From assembly GCA_035578175.1 (NCBI GenBank), contig JAQMRL010000004.1:42985401-43049400 (forward strand): a DNA stretch of 64,000 nt, read 5' to 3'. Positions 10,243-21,319 of this stretch are shown here, piece by piece (position 1 is the stretch's first letter; every line of letters begins with the position of its first letter). The notes beneath the pieces are model-generated. The model was not told the DNA's origin and searched no databases. It saw nothing but the letters and a program-made list of their open reading frames with translations. The DNA comes from Catonia carolina (Eukaryota > Arthropoda > Insecta > Hemiptera > Achilidae). Made by a program: the position numbers and the translations under genes.

Positions 10243-11188
10243 CGGTTACTATACTAGACGGTAGCGGTCACGCGCAGCTGCTGTGAGATATAATATGAGT
10301 GATGACGTAGTCTGGTCCCTAACAACTCAGCCGGTGCATAGTGACGGTAGGATTATTGCATTGTTTTTTATAAACATAGGTGTTCTGGTATGTTTACTCG
10401 GGAAATCGATTTTAATTTTAATAATTCTTCGTCTGCGGCCTGAAGTTTTTCTCTAAGTAACTTGTTTCCTTCTTTTAATTTGGTGTTTTCATGTTTTGAG
10501 ATATCTGTTTTTTCTGACTGCGCAATATTCTAATTAGGCGGTTCTTCATTAAAACGAGGCCTACCTTCCTCTGCGGTTATCCCTTAATTTTGTGAACTGC
10601 CTGTGTTGTAACTGGATGTTGAGTTTGAAATATTATAAACTTCCTTACGAGCGTATCGTTTCTCTGTTCGATTTTTACGTTCACTACAATCGGGTTTACC
10701 GGACGTAGAACGGCACTACAAATCGGAAAATTTAGATGTGGGACTGAATTTGTATTTAGGAGATGTTTATGTTGTAACTTGGAATATGTAGCTACTCGGA
10801 CTTTAAAACGCGTACATAATCCGATTCATCGAAATGTACTGAATACATGTGATTACTATCAGCAGAAAATGAATGCCCGCTTACTAGAATTTATCCACTT
10901 AAATCTATTTTCACTGGCCTTTGGAAAACGGTGAAACTTTATGCTTAACATTTATCAGGTGGATAGATACTTTTTGGTGTCTGTCGTGATTAGAACACCC
11001 GGCAATCACACAACACACCATTAAAGACTAGTAAGGTAATACAGACCATGTTAAGACTAGTAAACATCACACAGACCGACACCGTACGCATCGTGCGTCG
11101 GTTGTCGCTGGTGACCAGATGACGTCGGTGGGCGGGGCTTGTCACTGCACGTGTTGTTGATGATCCCTACCGTCTAGTAAAGTATCCG
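10243..11188. mobile_element. TIR-flanked ~946-bp element
   Basis: The 22-bp left end CGGTTACTATACTAGACGGT(AG) at 10243 and the reverse complement of 11167-11188, CGGATACTTTACTAGACGGT(AG), match at 20 of 22 positions. The interior is GC-richer than its surroundings and carries a broken minus-strand frame. A third copy of the outermost part (TAGTAAAGTAACCG, 11437-11450, inverted) lies 260 bp further right, so the element may be larger or composite. Family unknown. Confidence 0.6.
10366..10745 (-). pseudogene. Degenerate frame with coiled-coil-like end
   Basis: One minus-strand frame can be followed for ~125 codons with three in-frame stops. It reads CRSTSGKPDCSERKNRTEKR, then GRPRFNEEPPN, stop, then NIAQSEKTDISKHENTKLKE, GNKLLREKLQAADEELLKLK and SISRVNIPEHLCL before a final TAA. 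The last ~40 residues have the Leu/Lys/Glu pattern of a coiled coil. The frame lies inside the TIR-flanked element, so it is probably a transposase or accessory-protein remnant. No family was recognised. Confidence 0.4.
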
Positions 11189-11195
11189 TACTGTC

Positions 11196-11438
11196 TATAC
11201 CTTAACGAACTAGAGACTGCAGATGAAGGTGGAGCATAGTGACCTAGATCGCAGCACAGAGCTAATTGACTTTCGTTAATCGTATCCTGCATTGTGGTGG
11301 TGCTGTGCATGACAGCCTAACAAAAAGTCAGCTGGAGTTCGGTGAAAAAGAGTGTGACTTAGCGAAAAGGCAACCTTACACCCGACCTTGGCGTTATTGG
11401 CTAGATCTCATCTGCAGTCTTTAGTTCGTTGGGGTATA
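11196..11438. repeat. Inverted repeat pair, 23-bp arms
   Basis: 11204-11226 and the reverse complement of 11408-11430 match at 22 of 23 positions (core AGACTGCAGATGA), with matching TATACC just outside. The spacer is ~181 bp. It could be a small MITE nested beside the 10243 element. Confidence 0.7.
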
Positions 11439-11487
11439 GTAAAGTAACCGAGCTTGTGGTCGTAATCAACCTCTACAAGTTGATTTA

Positions 11488-11517
11488 CCAATCAGAGTGA
11501 AGTCGCTCTCTGATTGG
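11488..11517. repeat. Perfect 10-bp hairpin
   Basis: CCAATCAGAG, a 10-base loop, then CTCTGATTGG. It also places CCAAT-type pentamers on both strands. Its role is unknown. Confidence 0.6.
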
Positions 11518-11599
11518 TCGACGTTGTGTTCGTAGCTCTTTGCGTTTCTCTTATCGCGTTGTGTTATAGTTGATCGTCCCACAGTGTTGTAATTATGCA

Positions 11600-12335
11600 G
11601 TAGGAACGTTGTTGACATCTTATTAAAATATTTGAAAAATTATATTTTCTCCTATAGTTATTAATATTTCTTTAACAATCTTAATCTATCTGACCTGCTT
11701 ACGAATTAATAATATGTAACTGTATAAAATTATGCTTGTATTGCACTAACCAATGCAGTAATTAACATTTCATTGAATTTCAAATTGATAATTACAAATA
11801 TAAAGTTTCCCTTAACTAATATCGATGCTAATTATATTAGAGAAAAGTTTGTTATTCATTATAATAGATACATGTACACTCTTACCGACTGATAAAATAT
11901 GCATAGTTTATTCAGTATTATTCAACTAAATAATAGTGTTGTATATGTATATAATTATAATTAATGCAAACAGCCGTGTGTGAACGTGTGTGTAATCATT
12001 CGTATAACCAAATGTATATTAGTGGAGGACGGGTGGAAAACGATACATCATCCTAGCCTGCCCAAGGGAACAACAGACTGTTGCTGTCAGATTGTCTCTA
12101 CCTACCGCCTGAAAATTGAGCTAATTGAACCTTCCATTTGCTCACCATACATATTATAATACGTACAGCACTATAGGGCGGTACTCTGTGTACATTCATT
12201 AATTAATATAAGCCTATAAATATATGTATGTATAATTTTACATTTAAATTGGATTATTTGTTTGATAAGAATCTTTATATAGCTTTAAATGTAAATACAA
12301 AACCATTGCAGAAGTTTCTGATTTATAATTCCAAA
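11600..12335. other. Unassigned AT-rich stretch
   Basis: No supported gene or repeat, apart from a slightly GC-richer patch at 12030-12120. Confidence 0.4.
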
Positions 12336-12340
12336 TAATA

Positions 12341-12736
12341 CGAAGTGTGGCTATTAAATAACGAGACTGACGTTGTAAAAAATTTAATTTTAATTTTATA
12401 CATAATCACTTATTGTCACCTTCAATATACACTCCTTATCTATCCCTACAACGCTCCCTGCGAATTTTCCATTGTTGAAAACAGTGCTGGAAGTCATCTT
12501 CTGTCAGCTCCTTCGGACACGTGCCACTTTCTCTTTTACAGCTTCTACAGACTTGTCCCTTTTAATTCAGATTTCACCTTAGGGAACAGGTAGAAGTCAC
12601 ATGGTGAAAGATCTGGTGAATAAGGTGGCTGTTCCTCAAAAAAATTTCTCGCTACCGACCATGGACTTTCTTTGAGGCATGAACACGGTGCCATGGTGTA
12701 TCGCGATCTCCTATTTCCTGGACTGCGGCTTCTCAA
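12341..12736 (-). pseudogene. mariner transposase C-terminal remnant with 3' TIR
   Basis: The minus-strand frame reads PPYSPDLSPCDFYLFPKVKS, the hallmark C-terminal catalytic motif of mariner transposases; the Asp of the CDF triplet is the third catalytic residue in the family. After a frame shift it continues KELTEDDFQHCFQQWKIRRE and RCRDR, then stop, also typical. About 90 bp past the end of the coding part the sequence GTGTGGCTATTAAATAACGA (plus strand, 12345) looks like the inner part of a mariner terminal repeat, with a candidate TA at 12339-12340. The N-terminal half and the other terminus are missing. Dead element. Confidence 0.85.
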
Positions 12737-13040
12737 TGAGCAGATCTACCTCTGAACAGCTGGCCATGCCCGCCCCCGAGCAAGCTCCCACAAATCCACA
12801 AAGCACAAACGCCCTTCCACCACAATAATGCCTAGTAAAGGCAAAGTCTCTTCTCCGTACGGCGCGGTTTCTAAGTGCCGCCACATGCTGATTACGCAAC
12901 AGAGGGGCGAAAATTTTTGAGCGGGCTGTTCCATTTGTCCCGCGGGGCTCCGCGCTGCACGGGCTGCCTCCCCCTCCCAATCGTTCCACCGATTTATGCC
13001 GCAGGACACGATACACCGTCTTCTCGATGTCCGGCAATTC
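12737..13040. other. GC-rich block of unknown origin
   Basis: About 300 bp distinctly richer in G+C and CpG than anything around it (for example GCCCGCCCCCGAGCAAGC and GTCCCGCGGGGCTCCGCG). Frames of 92-111 codons are open on both strands, as expected from low stop-codon density. I recognised no protein family in any frame. It lies between the mariner remnant and a LINE tail, so an unrecognised TE fragment is the first guess. Confidence 0.4.
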
Positions 13041-13179
13041 TCATCCATGATCATCTTCTTCATCATCAGTTGCCCAATCACCGCTACACATTCCGAACTA
13101 GCCCATTCCCACCGTACACATTTAAAAACTGTGTGCTCTACAGGTGTCTATAGTTCCACAATAGACACAAACGTTGCTG

Positions 13180-13465
13180 TCTCTTAACGACCTTGGGATG
13201 CGATATTGGCTATTGTGTTGATCACGCCGATCAAAACAAAATTGATTGTTTTAAAGTTATGTGTGGTGTCCTCAGCAGAACACTGCAAAATAAGGCTAGA
13301 AGGGGGGTAAAAATTAAATTTTATAAGGTGATGGGGACTTTCGTTGTAATTTACGGAAATGAGTCTTGGTTCTCTAGAAAGTCACAAGAGAGTAAGATTC
13401 AGGCGGCAGAGATGAGGTTCTACGTTAGATTTATTCCTCTAACCGTACGCTTTAATGAATTGTGA
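13180..13465 (+). pseudogene. LINE RT C-terminal fragment (AAEMRF lineage)
   Basis: A 90-codon frame reads CFKVMCGVLSRTLQNKARRG, VKIKFYKVMGTFVVIYGNES and QESKIQAAEMRF. This is the connection/C-terminal region of a widespread insect endonuclease/RT LINE (family motif YGSESWTLTKKQESKIQAAEMRFLR). The same lineage appears at 46235. Homology stops after AAEMRFYVR, so it is truncated at both ends and not functional. Confidence 0.75.
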
Positions 13466-13469
13466 TTTT

Positions 13470-14670
13470 TTGATATCAGTTACAAAGTTAAGTGAAAAAA
13501 GTATAGTTTCTTTGCAAACAGAATATCCCTTTATATTCGCGCAGTCAACTTGAACCGTCAGACAAGCTTTATGTAGTTGTAGAATAAGTCTCAGCATTTA
13601 TACAGAATTAAATCTCACATACTAGTACCACTGATGTTCTCCTATTACATGAAACCTGTAATCAAATGATTAAATTCTAAAAAAAAGAAAATAAAGCTTG
13701 TTAATTTCGATAACAACTGTAGGTAATAATTTACAATGCAAACAGGTAAAAGTCTTTAATGGAATAGTTTACCATAGACTATTAAGTTTTCCTGTTGTAT
13801 ATATTATTGTAAAACTTTGTTATGTATTAGTACGTACATAGTTGTAATGTTAGAGGTGGGTGTAGAATATCGTATTTGAATCGGGTGGTTTGGTCAATGG
13901 ATGTCATTATAAGGGGTTGGAAAAAAGAGATGTACCGTATAACAGCATAATAAAACGAAATAGCTTCTCATTCTCCCCCTACTTGGAAATACACAACTGT
14001 GTACAGCTTACAAAGTGTGGTACTGTAGTTTCAGTAGAGGAACTCTCTTTCTGGGTCAATATCACAGCATCCAAGATAGGGTATTATACGCTTCAGATTT
14101 TCTAATCGCTTCTCTTACAATACTATAAAAATAAAAGCTAATATAAATAATATTATATTTGTTTATAATGATATTACTTTATGAATTTATTGGAGTTATC
14201 ATTTTCCTTAACCACACATTTCAATTTCCACATAATCTACACATTATTCTATGGATGTAAACTATTGAATTTTTCTTTCTTGTATTATTATTGTGGGGTT
14301 TCATCTGATTGAAAATTTTGAACGTTGTTCCAGTAGTTGGTTTTTATTTCTCTTAATTTATTTGTCATCGATTTCATTTTTTTTCAATGAATTTTGTCAT
14401 TTCCTACATGTTTTCTTTTTTGTAATATCGTTCGTTATTTGTTTCATTTTCTTTTGTTACAATTTTATGAACTTACTGACTTGAAACTTCTTGTTTTTAT
14501 CATGTCATTAAATTGTAATCGTATGTTGATTATTTTTAACACCATTCCGTTTGTTGTAAGGACAGGTATTCCATATTTTATTAGATATTAGTAGAAATTG
14601 ACTAATTGATAATTCTCCGATTTTATTTTTTTTATATTATTTCGACAAATTTTGTTAAAAAATTGAGGTT
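13470..14670. other. Unassigned AT-rich stretch
   Basis: Three short frames (13890, 14293, 14394) have no recognisable features beyond T-rich, Phe/Leu-rich translation. Nothing else is supported. Confidence 0.4.
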
Positions 14671-14675
14671 ATTTT

Positions 14676-15074
14676 GGAACTTTTAGAAACGACTGTTTGA
14701 GTTACGTTCTATACTGAAACCCAGTTACGTATTTTAAGCGGAATTTCCTGTTTCGCTTTTTCTGAATCCAAATTAAATGGCATGTTACAGGTATTCAAGT
14801 TTTATTCAATACTTCTGAAGTTGAGAAATATGCGTTAAAATTCCTCATGAAGTCTCAAAAGTGGGAATCTTGAATTAGATACGAACTTGTAGCTTAGGAC
14901 TCTAGTTTTAGGACTTTGAGAAACAACTGTTTCAGTTCAGTGTTACATTGAAACTCAATTAGTTCAAGCTAAAATTCCTGTTTTACTTTTTCTAAATCCA
15001 AATTAAATGGCGTACTAAAGTTATTCAAGTTTTGTTTAATACTTCTAAAGTTGAGAAACATGCGTTAAATTCCT
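14676..15074. repeat. Two-unit tandem repeat (~170 bp units)
   Basis: 14676-14845 and 14911-15074 align along their length. They share CTTTTTCTRAATCCAAATTA, TTCAAGTTTTRTTYAATACT and GTTGAGAAAYATGCGTTAAA, with roughly 80% identity by eye. The period is about 235 bp including a unique spacer. No coding content. Confidence 0.75.
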
Positions 15075-15495
15075 AATGGATCATTCCATTATATTATATT
15101 ATTCTATTATTAATAGAAACTAACTCCAAAAGAACTTTAACAAATTATTCTTTAACGCGATATTAAATCAGAAAAGTATGTTGTTGTCGTAAGTAGTGAT
15201 TTCGGTCGATTGTGTTACTACATTTAATTTATTTTCCATTAGATAATTTAATAAAATTGTTATTTGTAGTGGCAATTTAGTAATCCTTTTTCTATAGATT
15301 TATCTGACAAATACTGAAGTGGATATGTGATCTTTTCTTATCTAAGTCGATATAATTTATAGTAGTCAGTTTGATGTGAAGGATATTCATTTTCAAGCTT
15401 GAGGGTATTTTTTAAAAGAGACTTAAAAAAAGAGTTTCTGCTCCAAGTTGTGGTGGCTTATTGGTAGAAGACTATGAGACAAATGTGACAGTGTT
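15075..15495. other. Unassigned AT-rich stretch
   Basis: No frame or repeat relation was recognised. Confidence 0.4.
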
Positions 15496-15499
15496 AACT

Positions 15500-15880
15500 G
15501 TATGGCTTGTTTGCTGAAGTGGTTTTTGTTTGTGTCTGTGTGTGCGTTCGTCCCTTATCACCGTTCTTATCCCTTATCGCTGGCCCTTAGCCCTTATCCT
15601 TTTCGCCTATTCCTTTATAGGATAATACGACTCGGTGGTGGATCGAGAGCAAAGGGTTTAGGTTTTCGGTTTTGGGGCGTTCAGATGAAGGGGGAGCGTT
15701 TCAGAAGCCTCAACAGACAGTACCGCATCTACTCTCTTTAGGGGTTAGCTGCATTTTACCCCCTCTTCTATTTCACTTGCAGATCTAACCCTTTACCATC
15801 CCTCTTTTCCTACTCTCCTTCCTACCCACAGTTTCTTCCCAATTTGCACCCTTCTGCATATATAAGAGCGTCCCGCATAA
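15500..15880. other. Pyrimidine-rich tract with repeated CCCTTATC octamers
   Basis: The octamer CCCTTATC occurs at 15552, 15570 and 15590, with related CCCTTAGC and TTCTTATC beside them. A long C/T-rich run follows (15755-15860). A 79-codon frame here (15502) shows no domain. No gene call is supported. Confidence 0.4.
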
Positions 15881-16261
15881 CTAGCTTCAGATAATGAGTT
15901 GGGAAGATATTCACCACTAATAGGGCTTATCTTAGCAAGTTAATAATTTTAAAACAATGTAGATTAAGGTTAAATTTTATTCCTTTTTAAATGTAATTTA
16001 TAAACCCAAAATATTTGGATGAACAGCACCGAATTTCTTTCATAGAGATCGAATTGTTTCTCTTATTTGATTTTATTAAGTTTTACCTTACCGTCTTTAA
16101 AAAAGATCAATATCGTATTCAAAAATTTTCACCTCGTTCATTATTTTCCTCTTTTCAACATACGGGTTTTTTTAACTCATGATAGTCTATTTCGAAAACC
16201 GGTTAATATTAGTTTTGATTTTGAAGTGACTTGTAATTTATCCTGAAACCTTCTGCTTTTT

Positions 16262-16440
16262 TATCCGAGGCGGCGAGAAAAACTCATGTTCACTCCCTCA
16301 CGATGGGGAAGTAGTGTTGGGCTCAATTGAGGCGCCCTCGTCCAGCACCAAGGAGGCCGTAACCGCCTACTGACTAAAAACCCGCCGCCTGGTCACTTGA
16401 TCCGACATCAGCAAACAACCCTCCACCTCCCTCGGAAATG
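16262..16440. other. GC-rich ~180-bp patch, possible LINE 3'-UTR piece
   Basis: A sharply bounded GC-rich patch in AT-rich DNA. On the minus strand it contains GGCGGGTTTTTAGTCAGTAG. That string reminds me of 3' regions of R1-type insect LINEs, but the resemblance comes from memory only. No frame of note. Confidence 0.25.
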
Positions 16441-16780
16441 TTTATATAATACTACAAAAGAAATGTCGGGTTGAAAAATTTACATACTGTCAGCGGGGCG
16501 TGGAAGGGAACCGTAGCCTAATAATTCCCATCTCGCTCTCACTGATCAACGTTCACTCTCTGACTTTCTGGAGTAACGATTGTTTCTATGGCTTCTCTCC
16601 CTACTTCCAATAGCCAAATGGTTACTTTATGATGTCTGGTATAATTATAATTTGTAAGGGGAGCAGATTGAGTATTTTGGGCGCTAAACAGCAGAAAAAA
16701 ATAGATAAATATATTAATAAATTTATAATAAATTTTATTAGTACAGTATTGTGTATTTTGTAACTTCTAGTTAGTTTAAA

Positions 16781-16850
16781 TAGGAATCGGACCCGTGATT
16801 TTCTGCTTAAGCGTCAAATACACTACTAATTCTCTCTCTCTCTCTCTCAG
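16781..16850 (-). other. tRNA-like relic next to a (CT)n run
   Basis: On the minus strand GGGTCCGATTCCTA resembles a T-arm/B box and TAGTAGTGTATTTGACGC a degenerate A box. A (CT)n tract (16831-16849) takes the place of the 5' half. Not an intact tRNA. Confidence 0.35.
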
Positions 16851-16859
16851 GGATGTCAA

Positions 16860-18915
16860 AAATGATTAATTATGAAGTTACTATAATTAAAGAAATAAAA
16901 TCAGTATTGATTTATGTAGAAACTGATTTTCGTTTTACTTCTATTTGAACAATTCTATCTAGATTAGTACTTATTTATTTTTTTTTGTTTCAGGTAAGAC
17001 ATGCTGTTTTAAAAATCCAATCTAATTACAAAATAAAACCATGTCGGTAAGTCGTGTATTTTCAGTAACAAGTAATTTCATAAGTGAAATTTGTTGTAGG
17101 CCATCTCTATGGCGCAATGCATATTATGCTAAAGTACAAAGTTGAAAGTCCCGGAATAGTGTCTGAAAATATTGACACGTTTAAACCCTTCGTTCGATAC
17201 TCATTTTTGTCGCCAATGGACTAATGCGACTTTAAAAATAAACTGTAAGTACTGTAAATAATAGGTGCTTTAACTACATGCGTACGATTCGTGTTAACTT
17301 TGGAAGATTGTGCGTGAAACTATAGAAGAAAAAGTACTAATTTATTATTGTAAATAATTTTCTATTTACCTGCCTCCAAGTAAATAAGTTAGCTGTTGTA
17401 CTGTTAATCTCGGCATCACAATCCTTTTACGGTACATCAAAAACAACTGAAATAATAATAAAAATAATAATAATAAATAATGCAGCCACCAAATTTAGGT
17501 GGGGTTTTCAATAACAGAATAAAAATGTAAACAGTCGAATTTGTTTACATTACGGTTTTCGTGGTAAATTGTCGGACATGGTCTACACCTACTAGTTAGT
17601 TAAGTAAGAGTTGCATTCTTAAGAATGTTACCCTTAATTTAAATTTCTTAGAAAAAGGATACAAACCTTAATTTAAATTTCTTTTTTTCCAATTGATTCA
17701 TTAATATTTCACAATAATTTCATTATGTGCGCATTTTTTAAAATATTTAAATAATGTTCTTTTTATCGATTACGCTTTGATAGTATTGTAATATTTTATT
17801 ACATGAAAAGCATTTCAATATTTTATGAGATTTACTTTTAATATAAATTATACTTCCCCCAACGGTGTATTAATAATAATTGCTGTATGTATTTTATTTA
17901 TTATTAATTTACATTACATGGCTGGTATGAGATTTATTGCCAACGTATGAATTTTTCAATATTTTTCCGTTTTACTTAATCCGTTGTATCTCATCAGATT
18001 TAAGTCGTCTATTTTATTTTGTATAAAATTTATTAGTATTTTTTCCTTTTTAAATTTCCTTTATTGAATTAATGTTTTGGAATAGTTTTGATAGTTTTTT
18101 TTATTACCGTAATGGTTACATAGTGTTTTAGTTTTAGATCTAGATATTATTTCTCAGTAAAATGTCCAAAGGTAGCCTACCTGAGAAGAGATCAATTTAG
18201 AGATTCTACAAATTCCGACTTGTAGTCGAGAACACTTGTAGTCACTTTTCTATCAGTATTATTTATAAAATAAGAAATGCGACTTCATAAATAATTCCCA
18301 TCACCATAATGAACGTTCAAAACAAACTGAACAATGCCACTAACAGAATTGTTGCACCATTGAAACATTAATTCATTTTGCTAATTACTTCGCAATCTCA
18401 TTACGACTTTTAACAGTTTTTGCCGAATCCGGGAAGTTATCTTACAACCATGTAAATATTTTTAAAATCCTTTTAATAAACCTTAATATTGCGTATAAGA
18501 ATAGAACCTCCATGTATAATAGATTGGACCTGATTTTGCGTTTTATTTAACTAATACCCTCTGAAAGATCAACGATTTATTGATGCGATCTAAATTCTCC
18601 TTTTGTTCTGTTGATATAATTTTGTTGATCGTGTTTATTTACAACATCATAGAAAAACTAAACAAATGTTACAAAACTAAAATCTATAAAATCTTTAGAC
18701 TGTGCTACGTCTTAAGCGAAAATGGAGCAGAGACCTTTTGGTTTGAATAAAGTACAACATCCTAGTTCTAAACAGAGATTGTACCACTGAGTACCTCTCT
18801 TCCTGAAATTAAAATTCCCCACCGCCTATTAAATTATCATATATGGAAATTTTGCAGCTCAATGTACAGTACCGTAATAAATATTAAAGATGAATAAAAA
18901 ATTGATATAAAAAAT
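16860..18915. other. Unassigned AT-rich stretch
   Basis: Two kilobases with no frame over 60 codons. It contains a short imperfect (AAT)n run at 17455-17480 and nothing else I can support. Confidence 0.4.
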
Positions 18916-18920
18916 AAATA

Positions 18921-19496
18921 CAGTTGAGCGTCAGTTATCCGAAGTAATTGAGACCAGAGCGGTTCTGATAATCAAATAGTTCGGATAATCAAACATGATA
19001 AATTCTGTAACTTGATACAGAGTACTATAACAATGTAATAAATTACCTAAACAGTAGCAATATAAAACTAAATTTTTAATAAGTTAATAAGGGACTAACA
19101 TAAACATAATTTTTTGTGAAAAAAAAACACTTATTAAATTAATTGCTTTTGTTGGAAATATAATAGTAGCTCAATAAATTAGTGAAATAAATTACGGTAA
19201 AATTCTTTATGAAATATTTTTAACGCACTTGTACATACTATGTTGTAATTTTTTAAAAAAATCTTGAATTTTCTTTTGTACTAAGACCAAACTTTTTGTA
19301 GCAGCAAAATCTCTCATTATTTTTACTAACAATGCTTTAGCAGCACTATATTTAGGCTGTTGTTTCACACCATAGCATTGCTGTTTCTGGAGCAGAAAAG
19401 GCCTCTGCGTGATTAAATATATATTTTTTCCATTGATGGTAGTTCGGATAATTGACGATTCGGATGACTGAAGTTCGGATAATCAACGCCCTTGTG
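18921..19496. mobile_element. pogo/Tigger-like non-autonomous element
   Basis: The left end CAGTTGAGCGTCAGTTATCC(GAA) and the reverse complement of the right end, CACAAGGGCGTTGATTATCC(GAA), form a 23-bp imperfect TIR. Both are flanked by TA (18919-18920 and 19497-19498). TTATCCGAA-rich ends with repeated subterminal GTTCGGATAATC motifs are typical of Tigger elements. The 576-bp interior encodes no transposase. A further Tigger-like end (TTCAATTATTTCGGATTAGC) at 20020 suggests that a longer relative once ended there. Confidence 0.75.
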
Positions 19497-19499
19497 TAC

Positions 19500-20045
19500 T
19501 ACATAATGATTTTGCAATGTGACTCGTGTATTTTTTAACCACTGATCAACAACAAATGAGTTCCAAGCTATTGACATTTTTCTGAAAATGATAAGTAATT
19601 AATAAAATTAAATTTTTATAAAATTTAAAATAAAATTATTAATTTCTGAGTGTATTTATTGCATTAGATGGTATTAATTGTTCACTATTTTTAATTTCCG
19701 ATTCCACTCGATGATTCTCCGACTTGTTATATAACAGAAAAAATAGTAAAAAATAGTCTATGCGCATGCTCCAATTGATGACTGGGAAAGAGTTCCCCAT
19801 CTGACTTCTTTTTGTGATCGTTGGAGTAGCGTCGACGATGATTAACAGGTGGATGGGCAGTGTAGGGGAATAACATCGATGCACAGTAGTGAGAGAGGCG
19901 AAAACAGTACAAGTAGGGCACAAGTTTTTTAAATTGTAAAAAATTATGAATTTATCTTTTTTGATTACTTTTCTTTTTATACACATTTTTTGGATAATCC
20001 GAACAAACCCCTTTTTCAATTATTTCGGATTAGCAGGGTTATGGT
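19500..20045. other. Flank with a second Tigger-like end
   Basis: A 126-codon minus-strand frame (19639-20019) overlaps a subterminal GGATAATCCGAAC motif and the end-like GGATTAGCAGGG. I see no catalytic motif in the frame and do not call it a gene. It may be decayed Tigger internal sequence. Confidence 0.35.
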
Positions 20046-20049
20046 TTAA

Positions 20050-21060
20050 TTTTATTCAAATTGGTTTTCATATCTTAGATCAGGGTGAAATTAGCTTTAA
20101 TTGAACAAATATAATTTATGTAAATTTTAATTGTTGTTTTTTATTTATCGTATACTAGTGATCAAATTTGAATATTACATAAGTTAATTAATTTATTGTT
20201 CCGTAAATTGCGTAACATTGAAATTTTCACTTTAGATAAGTAATATCTTAAATACTTGTTAGTACTTAAATAAATTTTTAAAACCACGATTTTTGTTTTT
20301 GACTGGTACTTATTTCCTCTTAAACCCGATGTTATTCCCAGCCTCGTTACAATGCAAATGATTCAGACGAAAGGTAATATAGACCTTCGTGTTACTTATC
20401 ATTCAACATTGCTTGCTACAACGCGTTAACATTTCCGACAGGCAAACTAAATCCAACCCTTGATTCTTTACTGTAGGCTAGATTAGCCTTAAAAGCAAAA
20501 TGAATTAATTGCATTCCCTTAAATTACTCTTGTACTGTATAGTACTTCTAATTTATTTATCTAACCTAGACATTTCATTTGTAAATTAGACCTTCTCGAC
20601 TCTACAACCTACATTAGTAACAGTAAAACTTCTTTTTTGCCTGTAGTTATTTGATTTTGCACGTATTCTCGTTAATATAAGTAAAGTAATTATTTAAGGA
20701 ATATGTATGACAGCACTAACTACTGTTTTTGAATGTGAATGTATCAGGTATAGATACTGAAGTCACGAGATTGCTTTTTGCGTATGTATGGGCTGTGAAG
20801 AAGGGAAGTGAAAATTTGACAGTGCTGCGAACCTCGACAGTCAGACACTACTCGTGGATTATACTTCCGTGCAGTTTCTACATACATTTTGTTAGCTGTG
20901 GTTTACTCCGAGAAAATGTTTTCTTCATAAATCTTATAAGAAATAAATGTGACCTGTATTATTGCCTATAGCTTAATTTCTTGACTGGAAAGGTTTGATT
21001 TACTGTAATTACCAGCTACTATATTCCATTGGAACAAATTTTCCACGAATGAATCACCTT
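20050..21060. other. Unassigned stretch
   Basis: One 80-codon frame (20729-20971) without recognisable motifs. AT-rich, with no repeat relation seen. Confidence 0.4.
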
Positions 21061-21106
21061 TTATGCTATTGCTGTCACCAGGGTCTTCACTATGTCTCAT
21101 TAGTAT

Positions 21107-21312
21107 TTACCTAACCGTTTCCGTTTTTGACCAGTTGTCAACAAATCTGTTGAAGAATAGCTTTCTCACGTCTTTAATTTCCTTCTTAATTTTTCGAATT
21201 GTGAAAAGAGAAATACCACAGTACTTAGCCACTCGCTCAAGGCTTTTTGTTAAGAGGCAGGGAAAGGCATTTTTGTTTAGCTTCAACTTCACGGTATTTT
21301 ATTACATAGCAC
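21107..21312 (-). pseudogene. Helix-turn-helix fragment of a transposase-like protein
   Basis: The minus-strand frame reads LTKSLERVAKYCGISLFTIR followed by KIKKEIKD. This resembles the N-terminal HTH of insect Tc1/IS630-related transposase-like proteins (family pattern: basic residues, ERTA-x-GVSxxTVxRIKKE). Upstream of it NTVKLKLNKNAFPC is in frame but unrecognised. Downstream residues VRKLFFNRFVDNWSKT have no match that I know. No catalytic domain follows, so it is a fragment. The HTH reading is moderate; the transposase origin is inferred. Confidence 0.4.
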
Positions 21313-21319
21313 ATTAGAT

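Noticed and set aside
12711..13153. Frames of 92-111 codons on both strands in the GC-rich block
   Set aside because: Open because GC-rich sequence has few stops. No frame shows a recognisable family or stands out from its shadows.
15502..15741. 79-codon frame with a hydrophobic start that could look like a secreted peptide
   Set aside because: No splice sites or cleavage site I can support; the sequence is a repeat-like C/T-rich tract.
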